In this document: positions 8,450 through 16,846 of the stretch, piece by piece | Layout of the letters: the number at the start of each line of letters is the position of its first letter | How positions within the stretch are numbered: position 1 is the first letter of the stretch | Assembly (NCBI GenBank): GCA_012521875.1 | Contig: JAAYLN010000030.1 | Span: 1 to 39,025, forward strand | Source of the DNA: Lentisphaerota bacterium | GTDB lineage: Bacteria > Verrucomicrobiota > Kiritimatiellia > RFP12 > JAAYLN01 | Reading direction: 5' to 3' | Length of the DNA stretch: 39,025 bases | The notes under the pieces: model-generated | What the model was told of the DNA's origin: nothing | The model's input: the letters and a program-made list of their open reading frames with translations, nothing else | Database searches by the model: none | Made by a program: the position numbers and the translations under genes

Positions 8450-9556
8450 CTAGACATTAAACAGGAAGTGCATGACGTCGCCGTCGCGCACGACGTACTC
8501 CTTGCCCTCGACGCGCAGGGCGGCGGCGGCGCGGCAGGCGGCCTCGGAGCCGTGGCGGATATAGTCGTCGTAGCTGATTACCTCGGCGCGGATGAAGCCG
8601 CGCTCGAAGTCGCCATGGATCACGCCGGCGGCCTGCGGTGCCAGCGTACCCTCGCGGACGGTCCAGGCGCGCACCTCCACCGGGCCGCTCGTGAAGAAGC
8701 TGATCAGCCCCAGCGTGCTGTAGGCGATGCGGATAGTCTGGTCGAGGCCGCTCTCGGCCAGTCCGTAGGCCGCCAGCATATCGGCACGTTCGGCCTCGTC
8801 CATGGCACCCAGCTCGGCCTCGAGCTGTGCGTCGATCGTGACCACGGCTGTGCCGTCAGCCTTGGCATATTCACGCAGGGTGGCCAGGGCAGGGCAGTCG
8901 TCGCGCTGTGCCAGATCGCCGTCGCCAAGGTTGGCGCAGTAGATGACGGGCTTGTCGGTGAGCAGGTGCAGTTCGGAGAAGACGGTCAGAATGGGGTCTC
9001 CGGCAGAACGCGGAAAGAGACGGGCGGGACGACCGGCGTTGAGGTGCTCCCTGAGCGCCTCCATGGCCGCCACCTCGGCACGCAGCGCCTTGTCGGCGCG
9101 GGCCTGGCGTCCGATGCGGTCGATCCGCTTCTCCAGCGATTGCAGGTCGGCCAGCAGCAGTTCGGTCTCGATGATCTGGATGTCGCGGACGGGATCGACC
9201 CCGCCCTCGACATGCACGACATCGTCGTCCTCGAAACAGCGGACGACGTGGATGATGGCGCTGACCTCGCGGATGCGCCCGAGAAACTGGTTGCCGAGTC
9301 CGTCGCCCCTGCTGGCGCCGCGGACGAGTCCGGCGATATCGACAAAGTCCACCATGGCGGGCACTATGCGGCCCGGATGCACGCATGCCGCGAGGGCGGC
9401 GAGGCGTGCGTCCGGCACCGGCACGGTGGCCTGGTTCGGCTCGATGGTGCAGAAGGGATAGTTGGCCGCGACCGCCTGCTGCGTATGTGTGAGGGCGTTG
9501 AAGAGAGTCGACTTGCCGACATTGGGCAGACCGACGATTCCGACTGCTAGAGGCAT
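8450..9556 (-). CDS. ychF: Redox-regulated/ribosome-binding ATPase YchF (Obg-family GTPase fold)
   Basis: 368 aa; VGLPNVGKSTLFNALT, CTIEPNQATVPVPD, C-terminal GDVMHFLFNV. Confidence 0.97.
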   Translation of the reverse strand: MPLAVGIVGLPNVGKSTLFNALTHTQQAVAANYPFCTIEPNQATVPVPDARLAALAACVHPGRIVPAMVDFVDIAGLVRGASRGDGLGNQFLGRIREVSAIIHVVRCFEDDDVVHVEGGVDPVRDIQIIETELLLADLQSLEKRIDRIGRQARADKALRAEVAAMEALREHLNAGRPARLFPRSAGDPILTVFSELHLLTDKPVIYCANLGDGDLAQRDDCPALATLREYAKADGTAVVTIDAQLEAELGAMDEAERADMLAAYGLAESGLDQTIRIAYSTLGLISFFTSGPVEVRAWTVREGTLAPQAAGVIHGDFERGFIRAEVISYDDYIRHGSEAACRAAAALRVEGKEYVVRDGDVMHFLFNV

Positions 9557-9696
9557 GGATAGACCTGTACGTTAGTGAATCCCCTAGTTTATACGCTGTG
9601 GGGAAAGATGGCAATGCTGCAACGGGAGCTGGAGCCAGACAGGAAGGGAGGGTAGGGGGGATACGGAGTCCTCCCCGGTACTATGTTGATGGTGGA

Positions 9697-9763
9697 CGGC
9701 AGTGCCGGTAGTTCCGGCAGTACCGGGGCTCGAGGACGAGAACGAGGACGAGGACGAGGACGA
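9697..9763. repeat. Composite microsatellite family F, copy 2
   Basis: ggcagtgccggtagttccggcagtaccggggctcgaggacgagaacgaggacgaggacgaggacga. Confidence 0.85.
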
Positions 9764-9804
9764 ACAGGCCTGCTAGGCTGCGACACCACTAGCCGCCCCA
9801 TCTT

Positions 9805-9950
9805 TAGCTTTCGACAAAGCGTAGGGACGAAGTATGGAGACGAAGCGTATCCGACAAAGCGTGGAGACAAAGTGTGGAGACAAGGTGTAGTGCGGAGCAC
9901 CCACTCTAAACCCACTCTTAAACGGCACGCTGTCTTTATCCACCCGCTTA
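9805..9950 (+). repeat. Dispersed repeat family D
   Basis: ttcgacaaagcgtagggacgaagtatggagacgaagcgtatccgacaaagcgtggagacaaagtgtggagacaaggtgtag...cccactctaaacccactcttaaacggcacgct. Confidence 0.82.
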
Positions 9951-10032
9951 CTCCCTGCCCGGCACCGCTGGGCCATTCTCGTTGCGCCGGATCTCCGTGT
10001 CCGTTGCAAGAAGCGGCTTGTGCCAAGGCTTA

Positions 10033-10155
10033 TGACAGCCCTGAAAGGGCGCGATATACCAGCCCAGGGCAACGCCCTTGGGAATATGCCAAAATGACGA
10101 CTAGCCCTGAAGGGGCGGGATATAGTCTTGGAAATGGCGTCTGTCTGCGAGATGC
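10033..10155 (+). repeat. Dispersed repeat family C, copy 3
   Basis: acagccctgaaagggcgcgatataccagcccagggcaacgcccttggg...ctagccctgaaggggcgggatatagtc. Confidence 0.85.
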
Positions 10156-10179
10156 CCGCCGCAAACGGCGGAGCGTGGT

Positions 10180-10480
10180 TGGTAGACGCGGCGTCCCCGC
10201 CGTGTGCGGATGGGGTTGAAGAGGAAGCCGCAGGGTAGGACTGCAAGCCCACGGCTGCAAGGCCATGCTGCGCTCCATCACCTGGGTACCTTTCAGTAGC
10301 GGTACCGTATGCTTGTGCTGAAGCCATCCGGCGGGCGGCTCGCCGGTCACGCCGCGTAGCAGCGTGACGGGGACGGCTCGCCCTACCTTCCGGTTGCCGT
10401 ACCGTGAGCTTGTGCAGGCCCGGCGGGCGGGGTGGTTCGGTACAGGTGGGAGAAAACCGTTTGCGACACAACCCAGTTGT
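10180..10480 (+). repeat. Dispersed repeat family G modules (GACGCGGCGTCCCCRCCGTGTGC; GGGGACGGCTCGCCCTACCTTYCGGTxGCxGTACCGTGAGCTTxTGC...GGTGGTTCGGTACAGG)
   Basis: Both modules recur, in different order, at 30400-30620. Confidence 0.75.
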
Positions 10481-10518
10481 GTCGCAGAAGAGGGTAAAAG
10501 GGCGTGGGGAAGCCGCGC

Positions 10519-10579
10519 CTTCGCGCGAGCTTTCCCTGTTGCTTTCGACAAAGTTACCGACAAAGCTCGCGACAAAGTG
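10519..10579 (+). repeat. Dispersed repeat family E
   Basis: cttcgcgcgagctttccctgttgctttcgacaaagttaccgacaaagctcgcgacaaagt. Confidence 0.85.
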
Positions 10580-10605
10580 GGGGCATGGATCTCCGTGTCC
10601 GTCGC

Positions 10606-11478
10606 CTAGCGCTGCATCCCCAGACTCTCCTCGAAGCGCCGCAGCCACCGGGCGGCGTAGTCGTCGGTGAAGGTGCTGGCGAGGAAACGCGGGTAGCCTT
10701 CGTTGTGCAACTGCTGCCAGGAATACTCTTCCTCGCCGGGCAGGATGGGGAAGAAGTGCGCGCCGCTCTCGACGGCCGCCTGATGGTCGCCCGGCGCGTC
10801 GCCGATCATGAGCATGCGCCCCGCCGCATAGCGGCCGCCGTTGGCCTCGGTCAACTGCCGCGTCTTGCTGCCCCGTTCCTGTCCCGCGATGGAGCCCACG
10901 AGGTGGTCAATCTTGTGCAGCCGCCATTCGCGCCGGACGGCCGCCTCGGGCGTTTGCGAGATCACCACGAGGTCGCTGCTCTGCGCCATAAGCTCCAGCG
11001 TGAGCCTGGCCCAGGCGAAGGGCGGTACGGGTACCATGCGGGTGTCGATATCATGGCTCACGGCACGGCTCCACTCGAGCACGCGGCGCAGTTCAGGGTC
11101 GGGGTCGGTGGCCGTGGCGGCTGCCAGTGAATCGTTGCCCAGCGCCGCGCCTGATGTGCAGAAGCGTTGCAGTGCCGTCAGATCGGGCAGAGCCACACCG
11201 CTTTTGCGAACGTTCTCATCGGCGGCCAGCGCCTCGAAGAGGCGGCTCAGGTTGAGGAGCCGGTTGCTGCCCCGGTATTCGGAGAAGCGGTTGATGCGGG
11301 CGATGTGCTGCTCCACGATCCCGGCGACCGGTTCGAGATGCCACCAGCGCACGATCAGCGGCAGGAAGTGCTGGTGGATCTTGACGGCGATGGAGTCGAA
11401 AACGCACCCGTCCGAGTCGATGCCCACAAGTGATTCGTGGCGTTGCGGCGGCGGGGGCTTGGTGCTTGGGGTGGTCAT
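10606..11478 (-). CDS. HAD-superfamily hydrolase
   Basis: 290 aa; motif I IDSDGCVFDS, motif II VVISQT, motif IV-like MLMIGDAPGDHQAA. Overlaps the upstream membrane-protein stop as TGATG. Confidence 0.8.
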   Translation of the reverse strand: MTTPSTKPPPPQRHESLVGIDSDGCVFDSIAVKIHQHFLPLIVRWWHLEPVAGIVEQHIARINRFSEYRGSNRLLNLSRLFEALAADENVRKSGVALPDLTALQRFCTSGAALGNDSLAAATATDPDPELRRVLEWSRAVSHDIDTRMVPVPPFAWARLTLELMAQSSDLVVISQTPEAAVRREWRLHKIDHLVGSIAGQERGSKTRQLTEANGGRYAAGRMLMIGDAPGDHQAAVESGAHFFPILPGEEEYSWQQLHNEGYPRFLASTFTDDYAARWLRRFEESLGMQR

Positions 11479-14012
11479 CAGGGCTCCTCGGGCAGGCGCT
11501 CGAGTTCCAGGGCAAGAATCTGCGCAGGCAGGCGGCGATGGAAGTGAAACTCCAGGCGCAGCGGGCGTGTGCCGTCATAGTCGAAGATGCAGGTGTTTGT
11601 GGCGATGTCGAGCGCCGGTACATCTGCGAGTCGCTGCTCTCCCTCGCCCATCGTGTCGGGCTGCAGCCGGCCCACTTCGGCATCGGGATCGCTGCCCTGT
11701 TCCGGATGGATCACCAGCGTGCCGCGATAGCGTCCGGCAGGGAAGGGGAGACAGGGACCGTAAAGGGCCATGCCCTGCGCCACGCGGAGCGGATCGAGGC
11801 TTACGCTGCCGTCGCGCGTGTCCGTGACACCCAGATGGAAGAGATCCGCCGCCGCCCACCGCATGGTTTCGCCGGGCTCGAGCGTCCACTCCTCGCCTGC
11901 GGTGATCAGTGCATGCTCCATGCGCGGCTGCCCTGCGACCACACGCCAGATGTCGCCGTAGGGCGGCGTAAACGGGGCTTCGAGCCAGGTGGTCGCGGTG
12001 GGGACGGTGAGCGGCGTGCCGCCGTCCGCGGCCAGCGTTCCACCGCCGGAGAGGCATAGGAGATAGCGCAGTGACGGAGCCGGGGCGGCCGGTGCCCGCA
12101 GCGTCAGCGGGAAGGCGAAGTCCTTGTCTTCGGCGGTAGGCTGGCGGCGCGGTGTCCAGTGGTGCGCGGGCAGGTAGCGTGGCGGGCCCCAGAGTTGCGG
12201 AATCTCGGCCGCCGGGCGTGGCGTGTCGCGCAGGGCGAAGCTGCGGATGGCACCGTCGGTGGCCAGCGGTTCGAGCCATTCATGCTGCAGCAGGCGGCGC
12301 AGTGCGATGGCGGAGGGGAAGAGGCTTACCTTGGCGGGATAGGGTTGCTCATGGAAGATGATATAGCCCACCCCGAGGGTGCGCAGATGCGCGATCTGCG
12401 CCGTATCCAGCACGCCGTGGTTGAGGCTGTCGAGCGGCTCCAGCACGCGTTCGCGGTAGCCGTCGGGAATCGCCGGCGCGTAGCCGTTGAGCAGGCGGAC
12501 GCGGGAGTGGACGATGCCGTATTCGTAGATCGACGAATAATGGGAATCGCCGGGCCAGAGGGGCAGGGCCAGCGCGAGGGGGGCGTGATTGTCCCGTGCC
12601 TCGGCGTGTTCCCGCACCGCCGCGTAGGCCGGCATGCCATCGGGCAGCGCGCAGAGCCCCGCCCGGAACCAGAGGCCGATCTCGACGACCGAGGCCAGTG
12701 CCAGCAGTGCGAAGAGGGTCGTCCAGCGGTGCCGGGCGCGGGATGGCCATGCGGCCAGAGGCGCGAGCAGGACCGCCAGCAGCACGGTCAGCAGCGAGGG
12801 CACCAGACAGAATATCTTGGCGGTCTGGCGGATCATGGTGAACTTGGGCAGCAGACGGCGCGCGAGCTTGAGTGGTAGCCCTCCGGCGGGGCCATTGGTA
12901 CCCAGCGCCAGCATCAGAATGGCCGCGAGGGCGAGAAGCAGCACCACCGGCAGCCAGAGGGGCGAGGTCGCGCTTGCCGACGGCTGCTGCGCTGCGGCTT
13001 CTGCCGCGCGTTGGTGTCGGCGCGAGAGGCCGTGGAAGAGCAGGGCCAGCGCGGTCAGCAGCGCCAGTGCGACGCCTGTGTAGATGTGGTTGGAGGGGCC
13101 GAGCGGCTGCCTGCGGAAGAGTCCGCTGGCAATGGGCGAGAAGCGCTGTACATCGGCCCATCCGCGTCCGCCGGACATGTCGGTGGCTGCCAGATGACGG
13201 CTGGCGAGCGTGCTCAGCCCCAGGGCGAGGAGAGCCAGCAGCAGGGTGGGCAGCAGGGCCGTGAAGGTGCTGCGGATACGTTGGCGCGAGAAGTCGAGCG
13301 GCCCGTCGAGGCACCAGGCCAGCAGGCACCAGCAGGGCGTGAGGAGCGCCGCGAAGTAGAAGCAGTGCAGGTCCGAGGCGTAGGCGCAGAGCAGGGCCAA
13401 GCCGGCAACCAGACCACCGGAAGGGCGGCGGTCGCGGATGGCGCGGTCGAGTCCCGCTAGCAGCCAGAGGATCAGGCCCATGCCGTAGCCGGTGGGGCTG
13501 CCGCCGAGCAGCGTGATCCAGCGGTAGGGAAAGGCGGTGGCCAGCAGGGCGATGGCCAAGGCGGCTCCCGTTGATCCCGCATAGCGCCGGGCGAGGCAGA
13601 AGGCACCGAAGATGCCCAGGAGGATGGAGGCCAGTCCGGCCAGATTCCATGCCGCCGGGCCGCCGAAGGCGGGAGCGGCCACGGCATAGACAAATGAGAA
13701 GGGGAAATAGTGTGGGTCGAAACGCTGTGCGCGCTGCTCCCCGCCCATGTTGAACTCGTAGGGGGGACAGAAGGCGGGCGTATGGCCTTCCAGCATGTCG
13801 CGGGTCAGCCAGAAGTGGTAGTAGAGCTGGAGGTGGTCGCCGGGGACGAGCTCGCGCACGCGTGAGCCACCTTCATGCTGGCGCTCGGTCCAGGGTATGG
13901 CGCTGCCGAAATGGCGCGGCAGCGGCCAGGTGAACCATGACCAGATCAACAGGCCGAAACAGCAGAGGAGAATCCAGTTTTTGTGTCGCGATAACATGGC
14001 CGCAGGGAGCAC
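11478..14012 (-). CDS. Large polytopic membrane protein, GT-C/YfhO-like glycosyltransferase candidate
   Basis: 844 aa; N-terminal TM then PGDHLQLYYHFWLTRDM loop, about ten hydrophobic segments, C-terminal soluble domain. Confidence 0.65.
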   Translation of the reverse strand: MLPAAMLSRHKNWILLCCFGLLIWSWFTWPLPRHFGSAIPWTERQHEGGSRVRELVPGDHLQLYYHFWLTRDMLEGHTPAFCPPYEFNMGGEQRAQRFDPHYFPFSFVYAVAAPAFGGPAAWNLAGLASILLGIFGAFCLARRYAGSTGAALAIALLATAFPYRWITLLGGSPTGYGMGLILWLLAGLDRAIRDRRPSGGLVAGLALLCAYASDLHCFYFAALLTPCWCLLAWCLDGPLDFSRQRIRSTFTALLPTLLLALLALGLSTLASRHLAATDMSGGRGWADVQRFSPIASGLFRRQPLGPSNHIYTGVALALLTALALLFHGLSRRHQRAAEAAAQQPSASATSPLWLPVVLLLALAAILMLALGTNGPAGGLPLKLARRLLPKFTMIRQTAKIFCLVPSLLTVLLAVLLAPLAAWPSRARHRWTTLFALLALASVVEIGLWFRAGLCALPDGMPAYAAVREHAEARDNHAPLALALPLWPGDSHYSSIYEYGIVHSRVRLLNGYAPAIPDGYRERVLEPLDSLNHGVLDTAQIAHLRTLGVGYIIFHEQPYPAKVSLFPSAIALRRLLQHEWLEPLATDGAIRSFALRDTPRPAAEIPQLWGPPRYLPAHHWTPRRQPTAEDKDFAFPLTLRAPAAPAPSLRYLLCLSGGGTLAADGGTPLTVPTATTWLEAPFTPPYGDIWRVVAGQPRMEHALITAGEEWTLEPGETMRWAAADLFHLGVTDTRDGSVSLDPLRVAQGMALYGPCLPFPAGRYRGTLVIHPEQGSDPDAEVGRLQPDTMGEGEQRLADVPALDIATNTCIFDYDGTRPLRLEFHFHRRLPAQILALELERLPEEP

Positions 14013-14117
14013 GGCGGATCGGTCGCAGAGGCGCGGCCACCGCTCGTTCGTTCAAGTCCATAATGCTACCACAAGCCCCGCGCGGGTGGCAATGGTTCGC
14101 CGCTGCCCGGTGGCGGC

Positions 14118-14326
14118 GGCAGTAGCAGTAGGCAGTGGCAGTTATTGCGACCACACAGTGGTTCGCAATTTAGGGTAAAAGCGCTGCGCTGCCCTTTCGC
14201 CGTCCGGTGGCAGAAGGCAGTAGGCAGTGGCAGTATGCAGTGGCAGTTATTGCGACCACACAGTGGCTCGCAATTTAGTAGGGTAAAAGCGCTGCGCTGC
14301 CCTTGCGCCGCCCGGTGGCAGAACAT
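14118..14326 (+). repeat. Tandem ~105-bp repeat family H (2 copies)
   Basis: GGCAGTAGGCAGTGGCAGTTATTGCGACCACACAGTGGYTCGCAATTTAG...GGGTAAAAGCGCTGCGCTGCCCTTTCGCCGYCCGGTGGCAGAA; repeat starts at ~14142 and ~14247. Same unit at 38794-39025. Confidence 0.88.
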
Positions 14327-14338
14327 CTCTTGCCCCTC

Positions 14339-14367
14339 TTGACAAATTCCGGCATTTAGAATAATAT
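14339..14367 (+). promoter_or_regulatory. Sigma70-type promoter candidate for the iclR operon
   Basis: TTGACA (14339-14344), 17-bp spacer, TAATAT (14362-14367). Confidence 0.7.
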
Positions 14368-14373
14368 GCCCGT

Positions 14374-14394
14374 AAATTCCGAAATGCGGAATTT
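14374..14394. promoter_or_regulatory. Perfect palindromic operator candidate
   Basis: AAATTCCG-AAATG-CGGAATTT. The half-site AAATTCCG also occurs exactly 30 bp upstream (14344-14351) inside the promoter spacer. Confidence 0.65.
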
Positions 14395-15135
14395 TTGCGC
14401 CACGTGAACACCACGCTACAAAACGGTTTCAAGCTGCTGGAACTGCTGGCGGCCAGCGGAAGCGAAGTCTCGGTTACCGAGCTCTCCGCCCAGGCTGCGC
14501 TACCCCCCAGCAATGTCTGCCGTCTGCTCAAGACGCTGCTCCAGACCGGCTACGTCGAGCAGAGTGCGGAGACGCGGCGCTACCGTATCAGTCTCAAGGT
14601 GCTTAATCTGGCCAACGCCCGTCTCGTGAACCTCGATTTCCGGCGCATTGGACGTCCCTTTGCCATGCAGCTTGCCGAATCGCTTCAGGCACCAACCTTC
14701 CTCTCGCAACCGCTGCAGGGGCGCTCGATCATCGTTGATGTGGCCTACCCGCTAGGCCTCGTGGAGGATGCCGGCATCGTGGTCGGCAATATCCACAGTG
14801 TATTCCATAGCGCCTGCGGCAAGATCTGCGCGGCGTATGCGACCGATGAGGAACGTGCGCGGATTTTTGACGAGTTGGCAGCGGAAGGCTCGCCCGAGCC
14901 GCGCAAGACCCGGCTGGCCGAGCTCGCGCAGATCCGTGAGAAGGGGCTTGCTATCCGAGATGAGGATGGCATACTGGCCATTGCCGCGCCCCTCTTCCAG
15001 GCCGGCGGACGCTTCTGCGGTGCCCTGGGTGCCTTCCTGAAGCGGGAGACCGTTCTGGATGAGCACGCAGTGCAGGAACTCAAGCGCATTGCCGAGGCGC
15101 TCTCGTTTGGTCTCGGTTATCCTTTGTCACAGTGA
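14395..15135 (+). CDS. IclR-family transcriptional regulator (start TTG 14395 or GTG 14404)
   Basis: 246 aa; N-terminal wHTH NTTLQNGFKLLELLAASGSEVSVTELSAQAALPPSNVCRLLKTLLQTGYVEQ, C-terminal effector domain ...SACGKICAAYATDEE...AIRDEDGILAIAAPLFQAGGRFCGALGAFL. Confidence 0.92.
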   Translation: MRHVNTTLQNGFKLLELLAASGSEVSVTELSAQAALPPSNVCRLLKTLLQTGYVEQSAETRRYRISLKVLNLANARLVNLDFRRIGRPFAMQLAESLQAPTFLSQPLQGRSIIVDVAYPLGLVEDAGIVVGNIHSVFHSACGKICAAYATDEERARIFDELAAEGSPEPRKTRLAELAQIREKGLAIRDEDGILAIAAPLFQAGGRFCGALGAFLKRETVLDEHAVQELKRIAEALSFGLGYPLSQ

Positions 15136-15171
15136 TTTCACCATAACCACCAACAACACGAAAGGATCCGC

Positions 15172-15966
15172 ATGAAGACACATGATCTGAAACAAGTGGC
15201 GCGCGAGGCGGGTGCCGATCTCGTCGGCATCGCCCCGACCGACCGGTGGGCCGACTGGCCCACCGCCCGGAATCCCCGAACCATCATGCCGGCCTGCCGC
15301 TCGGTCATCGTCATCGGGCGGCGTGTGCTGCGCGGCTCCTTCCGCGGCATAGAGGAGGGCACGAACTTCTCCTCGACCTACAATCACTACGGCTTGCTAT
15401 GGAACGAGTCCCTGTTCCTCGCGCGCACCGTCCACCAGACCGCCTGCGCCATAGAGGCGGCAGGCCGCGAGGCGATGCCCCTCTTCGGCGGTGCCTCGGC
15501 CAAGGCCGAGGTGCAACTCGACACCAAGGCGCTGGCCCATGCGGCGGGCCTTGGCTCGGTCGGCAAGGGTGGCTTCTTCCTAACGCGCCAGTACGGCCAC
15601 CGCCAGCGCTTCGCGCTCATCCTCACCGATCTCGAGCTGGAAGGCGACCCCGTCGACGACCTCGACTTCTGCAAGGATTGCGACGCCTGCCTCAAGGCCT
15701 GCCCGCTCCAGGCGCTGTCGGACAAGGGCGGTGAGGTCTATGCCATCGACACCCAGCTCTGCCAGCAATGCGCCAATGGCAAGATGCAGACATTCGATTA
15801 TGCCTACGAGCGCCTCGACCGCCTGGCGGCCTCCTGCGGCCGTGCCTGCCTCGTGGCACTCGAGAACCGTATCGGGAACCGCTTCGGCACGCCCTTCCGC
15901 CGCCGTTCCGTCTGGACGCGCGACCTCGAGGGACGCTGTACCGTACACCCCCTGGACACCAAGTAG
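15172..15966 (+). CDS. QueG/reductive-dehalogenase-like 4Fe-4S protein, paralog 1
   Basis: 264 aa; REAGADLVGIAPTDRW..., FCKDCDACLKACPLQAL, then CQQC-x21-CGRAC. Confidence 0.82.
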   Translation: MKTHDLKQVAREAGADLVGIAPTDRWADWPTARNPRTIMPACRSVIVIGRRVLRGSFRGIEEGTNFSSTYNHYGLLWNESLFLARTVHQTACAIEAAGREAMPLFGGASAKAEVQLDTKALAHAAGLGSVGKGGFFLTRQYGHRQRFALILTDLELEGDPVDDLDFCKDCDACLKACPLQALSDKGGEVYAIDTQLCQQCANGKMQTFDYAYERLDRLAASCGRACLVALENRIGNRFGTPFRRRSVWTRDLEGRCTVHPLDTK

Positions 15967-15982
15967 AAAGGAACCGCTTCCC

Positions 15983-16834
15983 ATGACAGCAAAAGAACTG
16001 AAAGCGGCCGCCAAGGGTTTTGGCGCCGACCTCGTCGGTATCGCCTCCATCGACGTGCTGCGCGACCTGCCCAGCGAGATCAACCCGCTCTCGATCCACT
16101 CGGGTGCCAGATCGGTCATCGTGCTGGGGCGCAAGGTGCTGCGCGGCACCCTGCGCGGTGTCGAGCAGGGTACCGAGATGGAGAACTCCTTCCCGGAGTT
16201 CGGATTCGTCATGCTGGAGGACAACTTCCTCGCCAAGACCACCTACGATGTGGTCATCTGGATGGAGCGGCAGGGCTTCGAGGCCGTTCCGCTCTTCGCC
16301 TACGATGTGGAAAAGGATGCCGTCGGCGTGCCGGTCGCGCCCGGCAAGCCGGCACCGAACGTGATCCTGCAGTACCGCCTGCTGGCGCAGGCCGCGGGTC
16401 TGGGCGAGACGGGGCTCAACGGTCTCTTCCTGACCCCCGAGTTCGGCCCGCGCCAGCGCTTCGCCATGCTGGTGAGCGATGCCGAACTGGAGGCCGACGA
16501 GCCCTTCAAGCCGCGCATCTGCGACGACTGCGGCGCCTGCGTCAAGGGCTGCCCGCTGGCGGCGCTTGATGCCGCCACCGGCAAGCCCTACGGCCTGCTG
16601 GGCTACGAGCGCAACGTCGCGGCGCGCGACAACTCCCGCTGCCTGCGCTGCCGCAACGGCGCCATCCAGACCGGCGAGGGGCGCTTCAAGACGGTCGACC
16701 GCATGGCGGCCGCCTGCAACCGCGCCTGCATCGCCGCGCTCGAGGAGCGCGGCATCCTCGAAGAGCAGTTCGCAACCCCCTTCCGGCAGGGCCCCGCATG
16801 GGGCCGCGACCTGCTCGGCAACCCGATCGCCTAA
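15983..16834 (+). CDS. QueG/reductive-dehalogenase-like 4Fe-4S protein, paralog 2
   Basis: Trimmed from ORF 15731-16834 to the ATG after aagtagaaaggaaccgcttcccATG. ICDDCGACVKGCPLAAL, then CLRC-x21-CNRAC; clearly paralogous to 15172-15966. Confidence 0.82.
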   Translation: MTAKELKAAAKGFGADLVGIASIDVLRDLPSEINPLSIHSGARSVIVLGRKVLRGTLRGVEQGTEMENSFPEFGFVMLEDNFLAKTTYDVVIWMERQGFEAVPLFAYDVEKDAVGVPVAPGKPAPNVILQYRLLAQAAGLGETGLNGLFLTPEFGPRQRFAMLVSDAELEADEPFKPRICDDCGACVKGCPLAALDAATGKPYGLLGYERNVAARDNSRCLRCRNGAIQTGEGRFKTVDRMAAACNRACIAALEERGILEEQFATPFRQGPAWGRDLLGNPIA

Positions 16835-16846
16835 GGAGAACCCACC

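Noticed and set aside
7509-8453. Several overlapping ORFs (e.g. 7862-8428, 7957-8457, 7959-8453)
   Set aside because: Translations of dispersed repeats (GQTFLSA.., TGMSAPHY.., SPEGAGYSLG-like); not genes.
9683-10670. ORFs 9683-10219, 9773-10648, 10030-10575
   Set aside because: They lie in repeat families F, D, C, G and E; no domain content.
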